A stretch of DNA of 64,000 nt from Actinomycetales bacterium (GTDB taxonomy: Bacteria; Actinomycetota; Actinomycetes; Actinomycetales; Dermatophilaceae): positions 496,001 through 560,000 of the forward strand of contig JADKAO010000002.1 in assembly GCA_016715285.1 (NCBI GenBank). The letters are read 5' to 3'. The position numbers were made by a program, and so were the translations under genes. Positions within the stretch are counted from its first letter, which is position 1. Each line of letters opens with the position of its first letter. This document shows, one piece after another, positions 24,798 through 32,845 of the stretch. The notes under the pieces were generated by a model. That model searched no databases. It saw only the letters and a list, made by a program, of their open reading frames with translations, and was not told where the DNA came from.

Positions 24798-25183
24798 TCA
24801 TCGATTCGTCGGCGCTGATCGCTGCGGTGACGTCGACTGATGCGCACCATGACATGGCGCGCGCCATCCTGGGTTCTGCCCAGGGTGACCTATGGATGCA
24901 CCCGATCAACCTCGCGGAAGTGCTCGTCGGACCGACTCGAGCGGGGCGGGTCCAAGAATTCCTTGCCGTGCTCTCGGCTCTGGGAATCCACGAGGTGGCG
25001 AGCGCGCCCGGGGACGCGGCTGCACTGGCGCAGTTGCGGGTTCAGACTGGGTTGCGGATGCCGGATTGTTGCGTCTTGCGGGCAGCCGAGGTCACGGGAG
25101 TGTCGGTCGTGATGACCTTCGACCGGCAGGTTGCGCGGGCAGTCAGGGCCGAGGGGCTGCAGGTGCTTCCCGAAGAAGCGTGA
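24794..25183 (+). CDS. vapC: PIN-domain toxin (VapC type)
   Basis: From GTG 24794 the product is 129 residues: VIIDSSALIAAV with the first Asp, NLAEVLVGP with the second acidic residue, QTGLRMPDCCVLRAAE with the third, and VVMTFDRQVARAV with the last. This is a complete PIN active site, expected to be an Mg-dependent RNase. An in-frame GTG nine bases upstream adds three residues and is less likely, because the GTGA overlap with the antitoxin fixes the start. A strong terminator follows (25224-25264). Confidence 0.85.
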   Translation: MIIDSSALIAAVTSTDAHHDMARAILGSAQGDLWMHPINLAEVLVGPTRAGRVQEFLAVLSALGIHEVASAPGDAAALAQLRVQTGLRMPDCCVLRAAEVTGVSVVMTFDRQVARAVRAEGLQVLPEEA

Positions 25184-25223
25184 TCTCGTTCCGTTGCGCT
25201 GCAATGGTTTTAGGCGAGACGCA

Positions 25224-25264
25224 CGTATGCCGGGTGCCCCCGGGAGGTGGGCACCCGGCATACG
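25224..25264. terminator. Perfect 16-bp hairpin terminator with inverted GTATGCCG motifs
   Basis: CGTATGCCGGGTGCCC (25224-25239) and GGGCACCCGGCATACG (25249-25264) are exact complements around a nine-base loop. It lies between the convergent vapC and mtlA genes and can act in both directions. Confidence 0.8.
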
Positions 25265-25317
25265 CGGGCTTGGGTTTGGTGCTGTTGTGCTGTGTTGCGG
25301 TCTGAGCGGTGAAGCGA

Positions 25318-27363
25318 TCAGCGGTTGAGGACCGCGAGCACTTCCTCCGCCGAGGTCGCTCCCTCAAGGGCCGCGATCTGGCCCTTGTCGAGGAAGGTCT
25401 TGGCGATACCCGACAGGAGCGTCAGGTGGTCGTCGCCCGCACCGGCGATGCCGATGACAAACGTCGCGGGCTTGCCGTTCCAGTCGATGCCGTTGGGGTA
25501 GCGGATGAAGGCCATCGCGGTGCGGTGGATCGCCGCCTTGGCTTCGTTGGTGCCGTGCGGGATCGCGAGCTGGTTGCCCATGTAGGTCGACACCGACTGC
25601 TCGCGCTCGAGCATCGAGTCGACGTAGCTCGCGTCGACCGCGCCGGAGCCGACGAGCATCGCGCCGACTTCGCGGATCGCGTCGTCGCGTGAGGACGCCC
25701 GACCGCTCAGGCGGACCAGGTCAGCCGTGAGGATGCCGGAGGTGGCGGCTGCTGCTGGGGCTGCTGCTGCCGTTGCGGCGGCAGCGGCAGCCGGTGCAGC
25801 GGGTGCAGCCTGGGCGCCACCAGGAGCGTTGGACGTCTTGAGCGCGGCCACGATGTCGTCGTAGGTCGGGCTCGCCATGAAGTTGTCGACGGTGAACAGC
25901 GCTGCCGATGGGGTGCGCTGCGATGCCCGAGCCGCCAGGTCTTGGTGGGTCACGAGCAGGTCGACGTCGTTGGTGAGGTTGCTGATCGCCTTGTTGACGA
26001 CCGTGACCCCGGTGATGCCAGCGTCCTGGATCTTGCGGCGCAGCACCGACGCGCCCATGGCAGACGAGCCCATGCCGGCGTCACAAGCGAACACGATCGA
26101 GCGGACCGGACGGCCGAGAGCAGCGACACCGGCCGCGCCAGCGGCAGCGGCACCGCCAGCGAGGGCCGACGAGGCAACCGACTTCTTGCCCTTCATCGAT
26201 TCCATCGACGCAGTCGCGGCAGCGAGGTCACCCGAGTCGTCCGACTTGTCGATGCGTAGAAGGAAACCGCCGACGAGGAAGGTCACTGCGGCAGAGAGAA
26301 GCACCGAGAGGATGACGCCGGGGAAGCTGCCGTTCGGGGTCTGCGCGAGGACCGCGATGATCGAGCCGGGTGCGGCCGGAGCGCGCAGGCCAGAGCCGAA
26401 GAGGACGTTGGTGAAGACACCCGTCATACCACCGGCGATGACCGCAAGGATGAGGCGCGGCTTGGCGAGCACGTAGGGGAAGTAGATCTCGTGGATGCCA
26501 CCGAAGAAGTGGATGATCGCGGCGCCAGGAGCAGAGGCGCGGGCCATGCCCTTGCCGAACAGCATGAAGGCGAGCAGCAGGCCGAGACCGGGGCCGGGGT
26601 TGGCCTCGAGGAGGAAGAGGATCGACTTGCCGTCCTTGAGCGATTCGTTCGTGCCGAGCGGCGTGAGGACACCGTGGTTGATCGCGTTGTTGAGGAAGAG
26701 GATCTTGGCCGGCTCGATGAAGATCGACGTGAGCGGCAGCAAGCCGTTGTTGACGAGGGTCTTGACGAGGTTCCCGGCGACATCGGCGAACGGCATGATC
26801 AGCTTGGGGCCAACGACGAAGAACCCGAAGCAGGCGAGAATCAGACCCCAGATGCCAGCGGAGAAGTTGTTGACGAGCATCTCGAAGCCGGGCTTGATCT
26901 TGCCGTCCCAGAGCGAGTCGATCTTCTTCATCGTCCAGCCGCCGAGCGGGCCCATGACCATGGCACCCATGAACATTGGGATGCTGGTGCCCGAGATGAC
27001 GCCCATTGTGGCGATGGCTCCGACGACGCCACCACGGGTGTCGTGAACCATCTTGCCGCCGGTGTAGCCAATGAGGATCGGCAGCAAGTAGGTGATCATC
27101 GGGCCGACGATGCCGCCCTTGGCGTAGTCGCCCCAGCCACCGATCTGCGCAACCCAGCTGTTGTCAGCCAGGCCACCGTTGCCGCCGGCGTTGAGCCAGC
27201 CGGACTTGATGAACAAGGCGGTGATGAGGCCCCAGGCGATGAAGGCGCCGATGTTGGGCATGACCATGTTGGACAGGAACGTCCCGAACTTCTGCACATG
27301 GACACGAGCGGACGCGCGCTCTGACGCGCGCTCCGTGCCAGGTGCTGCCGATGCGCTTGCCAC
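25318..27363 (-). CDS. mtlA: PTS mannitol-type transporter, EIICBA fusion
   Basis: The 681-residue protein couples sugar uptake to phosphorylation. The membrane EIIC part covers about 20-370, with GIHEIYFPY near 290. A Ser/Ala/Gly-rich linker leads to EIIB with the phosphocysteine loop FACDAGMGSSAMG (Cys about 427). An Ala/Pro linker follows, then EIIA with the phospho-His in AIPHGTNEAK (His about 603). The order and EIIB loop match mannitol permeases. The GTG start at 27363 follows AAAGGAG by five bases. It diverges from a sugar-alcohol-type dehydrogenase and a DeoR regulator, so a mannitol/hexitol cassette is likely, though no classical mtlD is present. Confidence 0.88.
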   Translation of the reverse strand: MASASAAPGTERASERASARVHVQKFGTFLSNMVMPNIGAFIAWGLITALFIKSGWLNAGGNGGLADNSWVAQIGGWGDYAKGGIVGPMITYLLPILIGYTGGKMVHDTRGGVVGAIATMGVISGTSIPMFMGAMVMGPLGGWTMKKIDSLWDGKIKPGFEMLVNNFSAGIWGLILACFGFFVVGPKLIMPFADVAGNLVKTLVNNGLLPLTSIFIEPAKILFLNNAINHGVLTPLGTNESLKDGKSILFLLEANPGPGLGLLLAFMLFGKGMARASAPGAAIIHFFGGIHEIYFPYVLAKPRLILAVIAGGMTGVFTNVLFGSGLRAPAAPGSIIAVLAQTPNGSFPGVILSVLLSAAVTFLVGGFLLRIDKSDDSGDLAAATASMESMKGKKSVASSALAGGAAAAGAAGVAALGRPVRSIVFACDAGMGSSAMGASVLRRKIQDAGITGVTVVNKAISNLTNDVDLLVTHQDLAARASQRTPSAALFTVDNFMASPTYDDIVAALKTSNAPGGAQAAPAAPAAAAAATAAAAPAAAATSGILTADLVRLSGRASSRDDAIREVGAMLVGSGAVDASYVDSMLEREQSVSTYMGNQLAIPHGTNEAKAAIHRTAMAFIRYPNGIDWNGKPATFVIGIAGAGDDHLTLLSGIAKTFLDKGQIAALEGATSAEEVLAVLNR

Positions 27364-27412
27364 GCGGGCTCCTTTCGCTGTGACCCACACCACTGTGGAT
27401 CTGTGTTCCACC

Positions 27413-27457
27413 TTTATATCTGCCCGTTTCAACACAAGTCAAGAGTCTTGCTTGACT
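27413..27457. promoter_or_regulatory. Divergent promoter region with overlapping operator, PTS/dehydrogenase
   Basis: For mtlA (minus strand) there is a -35 TTGACT (complement of 27437-27442), an 18-base spacer and -10 TATAAA (complement of 27413-27418). A near-palindrome CAAGTCAAGAGTCTTGCTTG (27435-27454) covers this -35 and a second TTGACT (27452-27457) that could serve the plus-strand dehydrogenase. A repressor bound here would block both sides; the DeoR-type product of 28595-29428 is the obvious candidate. A second perfect repeat TGTGGA-AG-TCCACA lies at 27484-27497. Confidence 0.65.
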
Positions 27458-27551
27458 AAATCCACGCACTCGGGCAATCTTGGTTGTGGAAGTCCACACG
27501 GCGCGGCGTTAGACGCACAAGCCCACCCACCCCTTGAAGGAGCATGAGGAC

Positions 27552-28598
27552 ATGAAGGCACTGCGGTTCTACGCCCCCGGCGACGTCCGACTCGAAGACG
27601 TCCCCGAGCCCACCTGCGGGCCGCGCGAGGTCAAGATCAAGGTCAAGAACTGCTCGACCTGCGGCACCGACGTCAAGATCCGCAACAACGGCCACGTCAA
27701 CATCACCCGGGTGACGACGATGGGCCACGAGGTTGCCGGCGAGGTCGTCGAGGTCGGCGCCGAGGCGCGCGGCGGGTTCCAGGTCGGTGACCGTGTGCAG
27801 TGCATCGCGGCGGTGCCGTGCGGCGACTGCTACGAGTGCGGCAAGGGCTGGATGGAGGTCTGCCAGAACCAGACGTCGGTGGGCTACCAGTACGACGGTG
27901 GGTTCGCGGAGTACATGATCGTGCCCGAGCAGGTCCTCAAGGTCGACGGCCTCAATCGCATCCCCGACAACGTGGGCTACGACGAGGCGTCCGCGGCTGA
28001 GCCCTTTGCCTGTGCGATCAACGCTCAGGAGCAGCTCGGCATCGAGGAGGGTGACTTCGTCGTCGTGTTTGGGGCTGGCCCGATCGGCTGCATGCACATC
28101 CGCATCGCCCGCGGCGTCCACAACTGCGGCCAGGTCTGGCTCGTCGACGTCAACGCCGAGCGCCTCGCGATGTCTGCTGCCGCGGTCGACGCCGACGGCA
28201 CCATCAACGCCGCCGAGGAAGATGTCGTCGCGCGCGTCATGGAGCTCACGGGCGGCCGTGGCGCCGACGTCATCATCACCGCGACGCCCGCCAACATCAC
28301 CCAGGAGCAGGCCATCTCGATGGCCGCGCGCAATGGCCGGATCTCGTTCTTCGGCGGCCTGCCCAAGAACGACCCCTTCATCAAGTGCGACAGCAACCTG
28401 GTCCACTACCGCCAGCTGCACATCCACGGCGCCAACGGGTCCTCACCGGAGCACAACCGCAAGGCCCTCGAATACATCTCGACCGGTCAGGTCCCGGTCA
28501 AGGACCTCATCACCGCCCACGTCCCACTCGTGGATGTGCTCGACGCTTTTGAGCTCGTCGCCCGCGGCGAAGCGATCAAGGTTACTGTCGAGCCATGA
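27552..28598 (+). CDS. Zinc-dependent alcohol/polyol dehydrogenase (MDR family)
   Basis: The 348-residue medium-chain dehydrogenase has the catalytic zinc ligands in NCSTCGTDVK (Cys) and GHEVAGEVVE (His-Glu), the structural-zinc cysteines in CGDCYECGKGWMEVC, and a Rossmann segment VVVFGAGPIGCMHIR. The sequence resembles sorbitol/threonine dehydrogenase-type enzymes that oxidise polyols with NAD. Two in-frame ATGs lie close together; I chose 27552 because AAGGAG is ten bases upstream. Its stop overlaps the DeoR gene (ATGA) and it diverges from the PTS gene, so it probably acts on the imported polyol or its phosphate. Confidence 0.85.
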   Translation: MKALRFYAPGDVRLEDVPEPTCGPREVKIKVKNCSTCGTDVKIRNNGHVNITRVTTMGHEVAGEVVEVGAEARGGFQVGDRVQCIAAVPCGDCYECGKGWMEVCQNQTSVGYQYDGGFAEYMIVPEQVLKVDGLNRIPDNVGYDEASAAEPFACAINAQEQLGIEEGDFVVVFGAGPIGCMHIRIARGVHNCGQVWLVDVNAERLAMSAAAVDADGTINAAEEDVVARVMELTGGRGADVIITATPANITQEQAISMAARNGRISFFGGLPKNDPFIKCDSNLVHYRQLHIHGANGSSPEHNRKALEYISTGQVPVKDLITAHVPLVDVLDAFELVARGEAIKVTVEP

Positions 28599-29428
28599 GT
28601 CCTGACCCGGCCACCCCCAGCTCTGAACGTCATGGGCTGCGGGTGGTCGGTCCGGTCAAATATGCGGCGGAGCGCCAGCGGTTGATCCTCGCTGCGGCGC
28701 GCTCCGATGGCCGGGTCGAAGTCACCGAACTCGCCCACCGCCTGCACGTCACCGGCGAGACGATCCGCCGCGACCTCACCGTCCTCGAACGCCGCGGCCT
28801 CGTGCGCCGCGTCCACGGCGGCGCGCTCCCGGTCGACCCTGCCCAAGCGGCAGCACCGCGCGACCTCGGCCTCGTGACGAGCGAGGAGTATGCCGTCCAG
28901 AAGCGCCGCATCGCCCGCCGCGCGCTCGAAGAGTTGCCCGAGGGCGGCACCATCCTCATCGACGGCGGCACGACCACCCGGGCACTCGCCGACGCTCTGC
29001 CCGAAGGCCGGCAACTCACGGTCGTGACGAACAACCTTGCGGTCGCCTCAGTCGTCTTTGCCAAGAGCGGATATGACCTGTTCGTGTTGGGCGGTCGGAT
29101 TCGCCGGCCGGCTGGTGACGCCGTCGGCGTATGGGCGACCGACGCGCTCGGTGACGTGTGTGTGGATGTCGCCTTCCTTGGCACCAATGGCTATTCGCTC
29201 GATCGCGGGCTGACGACGCCGCACGAGAGCGAGGTCATCGCCAAACGGGCGTTCGTCGCGTGCGCGCCCCGTGTGGTTGTGCTCGCGGACTCCACCAAGG
29301 CCGGCGCCGTGACCTTCCACCGGTTCGCCAGCCTCGATGAGATCGACCTGCTCATCACGGACACGGACCTCGACGACGAGAGTGCAGCGGAGTTCGACGC
29401 GGTCGGTCTCGAGGTCGTCCGCGCCTAA
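28595..29428 (+). CDS. DeoR/GlpR-family transcriptional regulator
   Basis: The 277-residue protein has an N-terminal winged helix-turn-helix (VEVTELAHRLHVTGETIRRDL, shortened VTELAHRLHVTGETIRRDL) with the family segment GLVRRVHGGALP, then a sugar-phosphate-sensing domain with LIDGGTTTRALAD and VVTNN. DeoR proteins are usually repressors released by a sugar phosphate. It is cotranscribed with the dehydrogenase (four-base overlap) and probably controls the divergent promoter region at 27413-27497. Its 3' end overlaps the convergent DinB-like gene by four bases. Confidence 0.88.
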   Translation: MSPDPATPSSERHGLRVVGPVKYAAERQRLILAAARSDGRVEVTELAHRLHVTGETIRRDLTVLERRGLVRRVHGGALPVDPAQAAAPRDLGLVTSEEYAVQKRRIARRALEELPEGGTILIDGGTTTRALADALPEGRQLTVVTNNLAVASVVFAKSGYDLFVLGGRIRRPAGDAVGVWATDALGDVCVDVAFLGTNGYSLDRGLTTPHESEVIAKRAFVACAPRVVVLADSTKAGAVTFHRFASLDEIDLLITDTDLDDESAAEFDAVGLEVVRA

Positions 29429-30243
29429 GGCGCTTCCGCGGTGCCCGCTGCTTCCGCGGTGCCTGCTGTCTCCGCGGTGCCTGCTTCACGAGCGTCAGCC
29501 GCAGCTGTGAGCGCGGCAAGGTCGCGGACGGCATACCGATGGTGCTCCCACTCCTCATCGAGGATCGTGTGGAGGCAGGAGAGCACAGACTCTGGGTATG
29601 CCGGTGCGTGCGGGTTGCGGCGCGGGGCGGCGAGGTCTGCCTCGGTCACGGTCGCGAGGAAGTCGCGGACCATCGCTTGCCGTGCTGCGCGGGCCTGGAA
29701 GACGACCGCGTGCGAGGGCGTCGGGTCGGAGAACACCGCCGGGTCATAGGCCTCGGTGTCAGTGTCATCATGCGGCAATCCCGCTGGGTGATAAGGGTTT
29801 TCGAGTTCAAGGACGGCGCGGCCGAGCCACGTGTCAGTGGCCATGACGAGGTGCCGCAGGGTCTGGGCGACCGACCATTCGTCGTCGACGGAGGCGTCGA
29901 TCGTGCCCGCAGGCCTGGCGTCAACGCGGGCTAGCGTCGCGGCCCAGGTCTGCTCGATCGCGGCCCACGCGGCTCGCAGCCCGTCAGGGTCGGTCGCGTG
30001 GCGCAACTCCCGGCCGGGGAACTGTCGGTTGAGCGCCGCATCCACGATCGGCACAACGTCAATTCCGTTGACGAGCAAGCGATTACCGGACTCCATGAGC
30101 CAGGGAGAGTCGATCTCCATCCCGCTGACGTCGCTCCCCCGCACGACGACGCCGCCGAGATCGCACCCGATGAACCGCGACCCGCGTAGCGAGCGTTCCT
30201 TAAAAGTCCTGTCGCGCAACGACTCTGACGGCATACCAGTCAC
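29425..30243 (-). CDS. DinB-superfamily protein with a short N-terminal pentapeptide-like segment
   Basis: The 272-residue protein begins with ERSLRGSRFIGCDLGGVVVRGSDVSG, shortened SLRGSRFIGCDLGGVVVRG, a pentapeptide-repeat-like stretch. A DinB/YfiT-type four-helix domain follows, with histidines in WSVAQTLRHLVMATDTWL and ILDEEWEHHRYAVRDLA, which can bind a metal. Such proteins are often thiol-dependent (mycothiol or bacillithiol) transferases; the reaction here is unknown. The C-terminus carries AETAGTAEAAGTAEAP, an imperfect tandem. It overlaps the small gene upstream by ATGA. Confidence 0.75.
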   Translation of the reverse strand: MTGMPSESLRDRTFKERSLRGSRFIGCDLGGVVVRGSDVSGMEIDSPWLMESGNRLLVNGIDVVPIVDAALNRQFPGRELRHATDPDGLRAAWAAIEQTWAATLARVDARPAGTIDASVDDEWSVAQTLRHLVMATDTWLGRAVLELENPYHPAGLPHDDTDTEAYDPAVFSDPTPSHAVVFQARAARQAMVRDFLATVTEADLAAPRRNPHAPAYPESVLSCLHTILDEEWEHHRYAVRDLAALTAAADAREAGTAETAGTAEAAGTAEAP

Positions 30244-30461
30244 TTCCCTTCGACGCTGATGCGGCGAGTGGAAGGCGGCCCGGGGTAGTCACCGAACTCC
30301 GCGCCGGGTCGGTCGTGGAGCCACCTGACGATGGCGGCTTCTATCTCGTCATCGCTGAGGTCCGGGTTCTCGCGCCGCAGCCGGGCTTGCCTGAGAGCGA
30401 CACCCACATCAAAGAGCTCACACGCCGCACGCAGCCGTGCCGCTGCGTCGTCATCGCCCAT
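30240..30461 (-). CDS. Small hypothetical protein in operon with the DinB-like gene
   Basis: The 73-residue product starts MGDDDAAARLRAACELFDV and continues ALRQARLRRENPDLSDDEI and VRWLHDRPGAEFGDYPG. It is predicted mostly helical, acidic at both ends, without membrane segments. The ribosome binding site is weak, but its stop overlaps the DinB-like start (ATGA), which supports a real, coupled gene. I do not recognise a named family. Confidence 0.6.
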   Translation of the reverse strand: MGDDDAAARLRAACELFDVGVALRQARLRRENPDLSDDEIEAAIVRWLHDRPGAEFGDYPGPPSTRRISVEGK

Positions 30462-30532
30462 GGCGCGAGTGTAGATCGCGGTGCCTTGCAGGGGCGCGGG
30501 GTATGCCGCAGGGCTGCGTCGCCCGGTCGTCG

Positions 30533-31003
30533 TCACGAGAAGGGGTGGTCGCACTTGATGACGAAATAGGAGCCCCGGATGACCCCCGCCAGCTTGGACT
30601 TCTGGCGGGCGAACTTGAAGGCGCTCAGCTCCTCCGGAACCTCCATCCCTTCGGAAAGTTTGAAACCCACCGCGCGCTTGGAGCCGGGTTCGACGCCATA
30701 GAGGACGTTGATCGCCAGGCCCGACTCGTAGAAGACGTGCACCCAATGGATGCCGTCAACATCGGCAATGCTCACCTCGAGCGGCGGTGAGGCGACGACA
30801 ATGCCGCGCTCCTCACTGAGGATGCGGGCGACCCAATCGACCGTTGCGGTCGCCTCGGCGGCGGGCACCACCGTGAAGGCGTGGTCGTACTTGTTGCGGA
30901 AGTAGCGCGCCTCGTTGGCCCGCAGACCCGCCAGCGCATCTGCGAAAGGCGACGCCTCCAGCCCCTTCGTGGAGACGGTGACGAAATCGACGACGTGGTG
31001 CAC
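30533..31003 (-). CDS. Hypothetical protein
   Basis: The start is GTG 31003 behind a strong AGGAGG seven bases upstream. The spacer itself contains the GTATGCC motif. The 156-residue product begins VHHVVDFVTVSTKGLEASPF, has NEARYFRNKYDHAFTVVPA in the middle and ends YFVIKCDHPFS. It appears to be a soluble alpha/beta protein without signal or membrane segments. I do not recognise the family. Confidence 0.65.
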   Translation of the reverse strand: MHHVVDFVTVSTKGLEASPFADALAGLRANEARYFRNKYDHAFTVVPAAEATATVDWVARILSEERGIVVASPPLEVSIADVDGIHWVHVFYESGLAINVLYGVEPGSKRAVGFKLSEGMEVPEELSAFKFARQKSKLAGVIRGSYFVIKCDHPFS

Positions 31004-31041
31004 GGCATACCTCCTGCAGTGTGTGGAACCCGGCCCAACGC

Positions 31042-31076
31042 GAAGCCCCGCCCCCAGTATCGGTGGGGACGGGGCT
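31042..31076 (-). terminator. Hairpin terminator after the lipoprotein gene
   Basis: AAGCCCCG (31042-31049) pairs with CGGGGCTT (31069-31076), extended by a CCCC/GGGG inner arm. It lies 44 bases past the stop of the minus-strand lipoprotein gene. Confidence 0.7.
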
Positions 31077-31119
31077 TGCACGTGTCAGAGACCTTGGCTG
31101 GGACGATGCCCGCGTCGAC

Positions 31120-31773
31120 CTACTTGATCGTCACGGGGTAATCCTTGCGCGGGAACGTATTGCCCTGCTGGTCCTTGAAGCCGAGCTGGTAGTAGGCGAT
31201 CACTGGTGCGGCGTCCCCTGCCGGCTTCACATAGGCAGCTACCCAGCCCGTCTGAGTCTCACCCCGCTTGGCTGCGGTCAACGGCTGATAGCCGTTCGTC
31301 TTCATCCACTCAGGCACACCCGAGAACGTTGTCGCGTTCATCCCACCGAACTTGTTTGCGCTGGTCGAGTAGCTGAAGGAGCCGTCGCCAAAGGTAACCG
31401 CGTACTTGGCTTGGCTGGCATCCATCTTTACTTGAACGACGATCAGCTCGCTGTCGCTGTACTTGGAGTCGAGCGGCTTGAAGCCACGAACGGCCTGAAT
31501 GATCGTGACCTTGACGCCGAGCACCGGGTCGTCGATCTCCTTGTTGATGGCAATGGGAGCCGAGGCAGGCGCGGAGGCGGGTGCCGAGGCAGGCGCGGAG
31601 GCGGGAGCCGACGCCGGGGCCGACGGGGCAACCGGAGCGGAGGTCGGAGCTGCCGCAGGGGTGGTTGCCGCGGGAGGCGTGCTAGCCGCTGGAGCCGGGG
31701 TGGAGGACGAACAGCCAGCCAGCGTGGCGGCAAGGGAAACAGCGGCGACAGCGCCGAGCGCGAAACGGTTCAT
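31120..31773 (-). CDS. Lipoprotein with Ala/Pro-rich linker, DUF4352-like domain
   Basis: The 217-residue protein has a classical lipoprotein signal (MNRFALGAVAAVSLAATLAGC, Cys at 21). A linker of repeated SAPA units (about residues 44-74) then leads to a beta-rich domain with VLGVKVTIIQAVRGFKP, ELIVVQVKMDA and AYYQLGFKDQQGN. This domain is similar in pattern to DUF4352 immunoglobulin-like domains of Gram-positive lipoproteins. The function is unknown. The linker is a 12-nt tandem at DNA level (GCCTCGGCTCCC-type units, 31555-31620) and may vary in length. Confidence 0.75.
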   Translation of the reverse strand: MNRFALGAVAAVSLAATLAGCSSSTPAPAASTPPAATTPAAAPTSAPVAPSAPASAPASAPASAPASAPASAPIAINKEIDDPVLGVKVTIIQAVRGFKPLDSKYSDSELIVVQVKMDASQAKYAVTFGDGSFSYSTSANKFGGMNATTFSGVPEWMKTNGYQPLTAAKRGETQTGWVAAYVKPAGDAAPVIAYYQLGFKDQQGNTFPRKDYPVTIK

Positions 31774-31814
31774 TCCAAAAACCTAACAGAAAGGACATGC
31801 GCCACATCGCGGGG

Positions 31815-32039
31815 CTAGGCACTCCCAGACCAACCGGTGAGGGCTTCGACGCGGAAGACGAGCACCCGGTCGGATGGGCCGTCTCGATATTGCGGATGAC
31901 GTGCCGCGAGCAGGTGCGCGAGGACGTCCTCATGAGGCGACGATTCGCTTCCCTCCCAACGCAATTGCGCACGGACCCACCAGAGTCGGGTCCAGTCAGT
32001 GGGGTCCCAGTGGTCAACGAGCAAGCTCGAACACCCCAT
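31815..32039 (-). pseudogene. 3' remnant of a PPOX-class F420-dependent oxidoreductase
   Basis: The 74-residue frame reads LLVDHWDPTDWTRLWWVRAQ, then AARHPQYRD and VEALTGWSGSA. LVDHxxxDWTxLWWVR and a final GWS(A) are hallmarks of the C-terminal half of TIGR03668-type pyridoxamine-oxidase-fold enzymes that use F420. The N-terminal half with the flavin-site residues is absent upstream, so the gene is truncated. It fits with other F420 genes in the window (fgd, cofC and an LLM enzyme). Confidence 0.65.
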
Positions 32040-32140
32040 CGTCGTATGCCGTGAGGCGCCGGAGCGTTACGTCCTCGGGGCAACCGCATGGGTCATCGTG
32101 AGCAGCACGGCAACGCGACTCCGCCCGAGATGAAGTCCCG

Positions 32141-32788
32141 TCATTCCGAGTCGCCGGGGAGCGCGGCCGTCACCCGGACCTGGCTCGTGCGGAGCGTCAT
32201 CCGCTCGCTCGGGCGACCGAAGATGCTGAGGAGCTCCGCGGGCGTGTCACCACCATTGCCGAACGTGTGGGCGACTCCGGTGTCGAAGGTGGCGACGTCG
32301 CCGGGGTCGAGGAGGAGCTCCTCGTCCGCGACAACGAGGCGCACTCGGCCGGATAACACATAGATCCACTCGTGGCCGTCGTGCACCCGACGCTCGGGCG
32401 CCATCGCCCCCACCGGAAGGATGATCTTCCAGGCCTGGGCGGCGCCGGGCTCGACGGTCAGCGGGATAACTGCCCGGCCCTTGACCTGGGTGGCGCGGAG
32501 ATGAATCCGGGGGTCACCCTGCGCGGGGGCGCCGACAAGATGGTCAAGTGGCACGGCATACAGCTGCGAGAGCGACAGCAGCAACTCCAACGTGGGGCGC
32601 CGCTCGCCGTGCTCCAACCGCGACAGCGTGCTCGTGGAGATGCCCGTAGCGAGCGAGACCTCCCCGAGCGTGAGGTGACGGAGCTGACGCAGGGCCTTGA
32701 GCCGCGGCCCGACGTGAGCAAGCGCCATCGCCGTCGCGGGGTTCGGTCGGGTGGCCACCCCCTCATTGGACGCTCGTTTGGCCAACAA
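32141..32788 (-). CDS. XRE-family regulator with C-terminal cupin domain
   Basis: The 215-residue protein has a Cro/C1-type helix-turn-helix (LGEVSLATGISTSTLSRLEHG, shortened LATGISTSTLSRLEHG, about 45-60). A cupin follows, with DGHEWIYVLSGRVRLVVAD and DPGDVATFDTGVAHTFGN, the His/Glu pattern of a small-ligand or metal-binding barrel. Regulators of this build control neighbouring catabolic or redox genes. It diverges from the FAD reductase at 32846 with 57 bases between, so shared control is likely. Confidence 0.85.
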   Translation of the reverse strand: MLAKRASNEGVATRPNPATAMALAHVGPRLKALRQLRHLTLGEVSLATGISTSTLSRLEHGERRPTLELLLSLSQLYAVPLDHLVGAPAQGDPRIHLRATQVKGRAVIPLTVEPGAAQAWKIILPVGAMAPERRVHDGHEWIYVLSGRVRLVVADEELLLDPGDVATFDTGVAHTFGNGGDTPAELLSIFGRPSERMTLRTSQVRVTAALPGDSE

Positions 32789-32845
32789 ATCCCGGAAACG
32801 GCAAAACGGCTAGGGCCCCGGCTGGGTTCGACGCACGCTCCCCTC

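Noticed and set aside
25318..28598. Long opposite-strand frames over the PTS and dehydrogenase genes
   Set aside because: They are antisense shadows of strongly coding high-GC genes, with no domain content.
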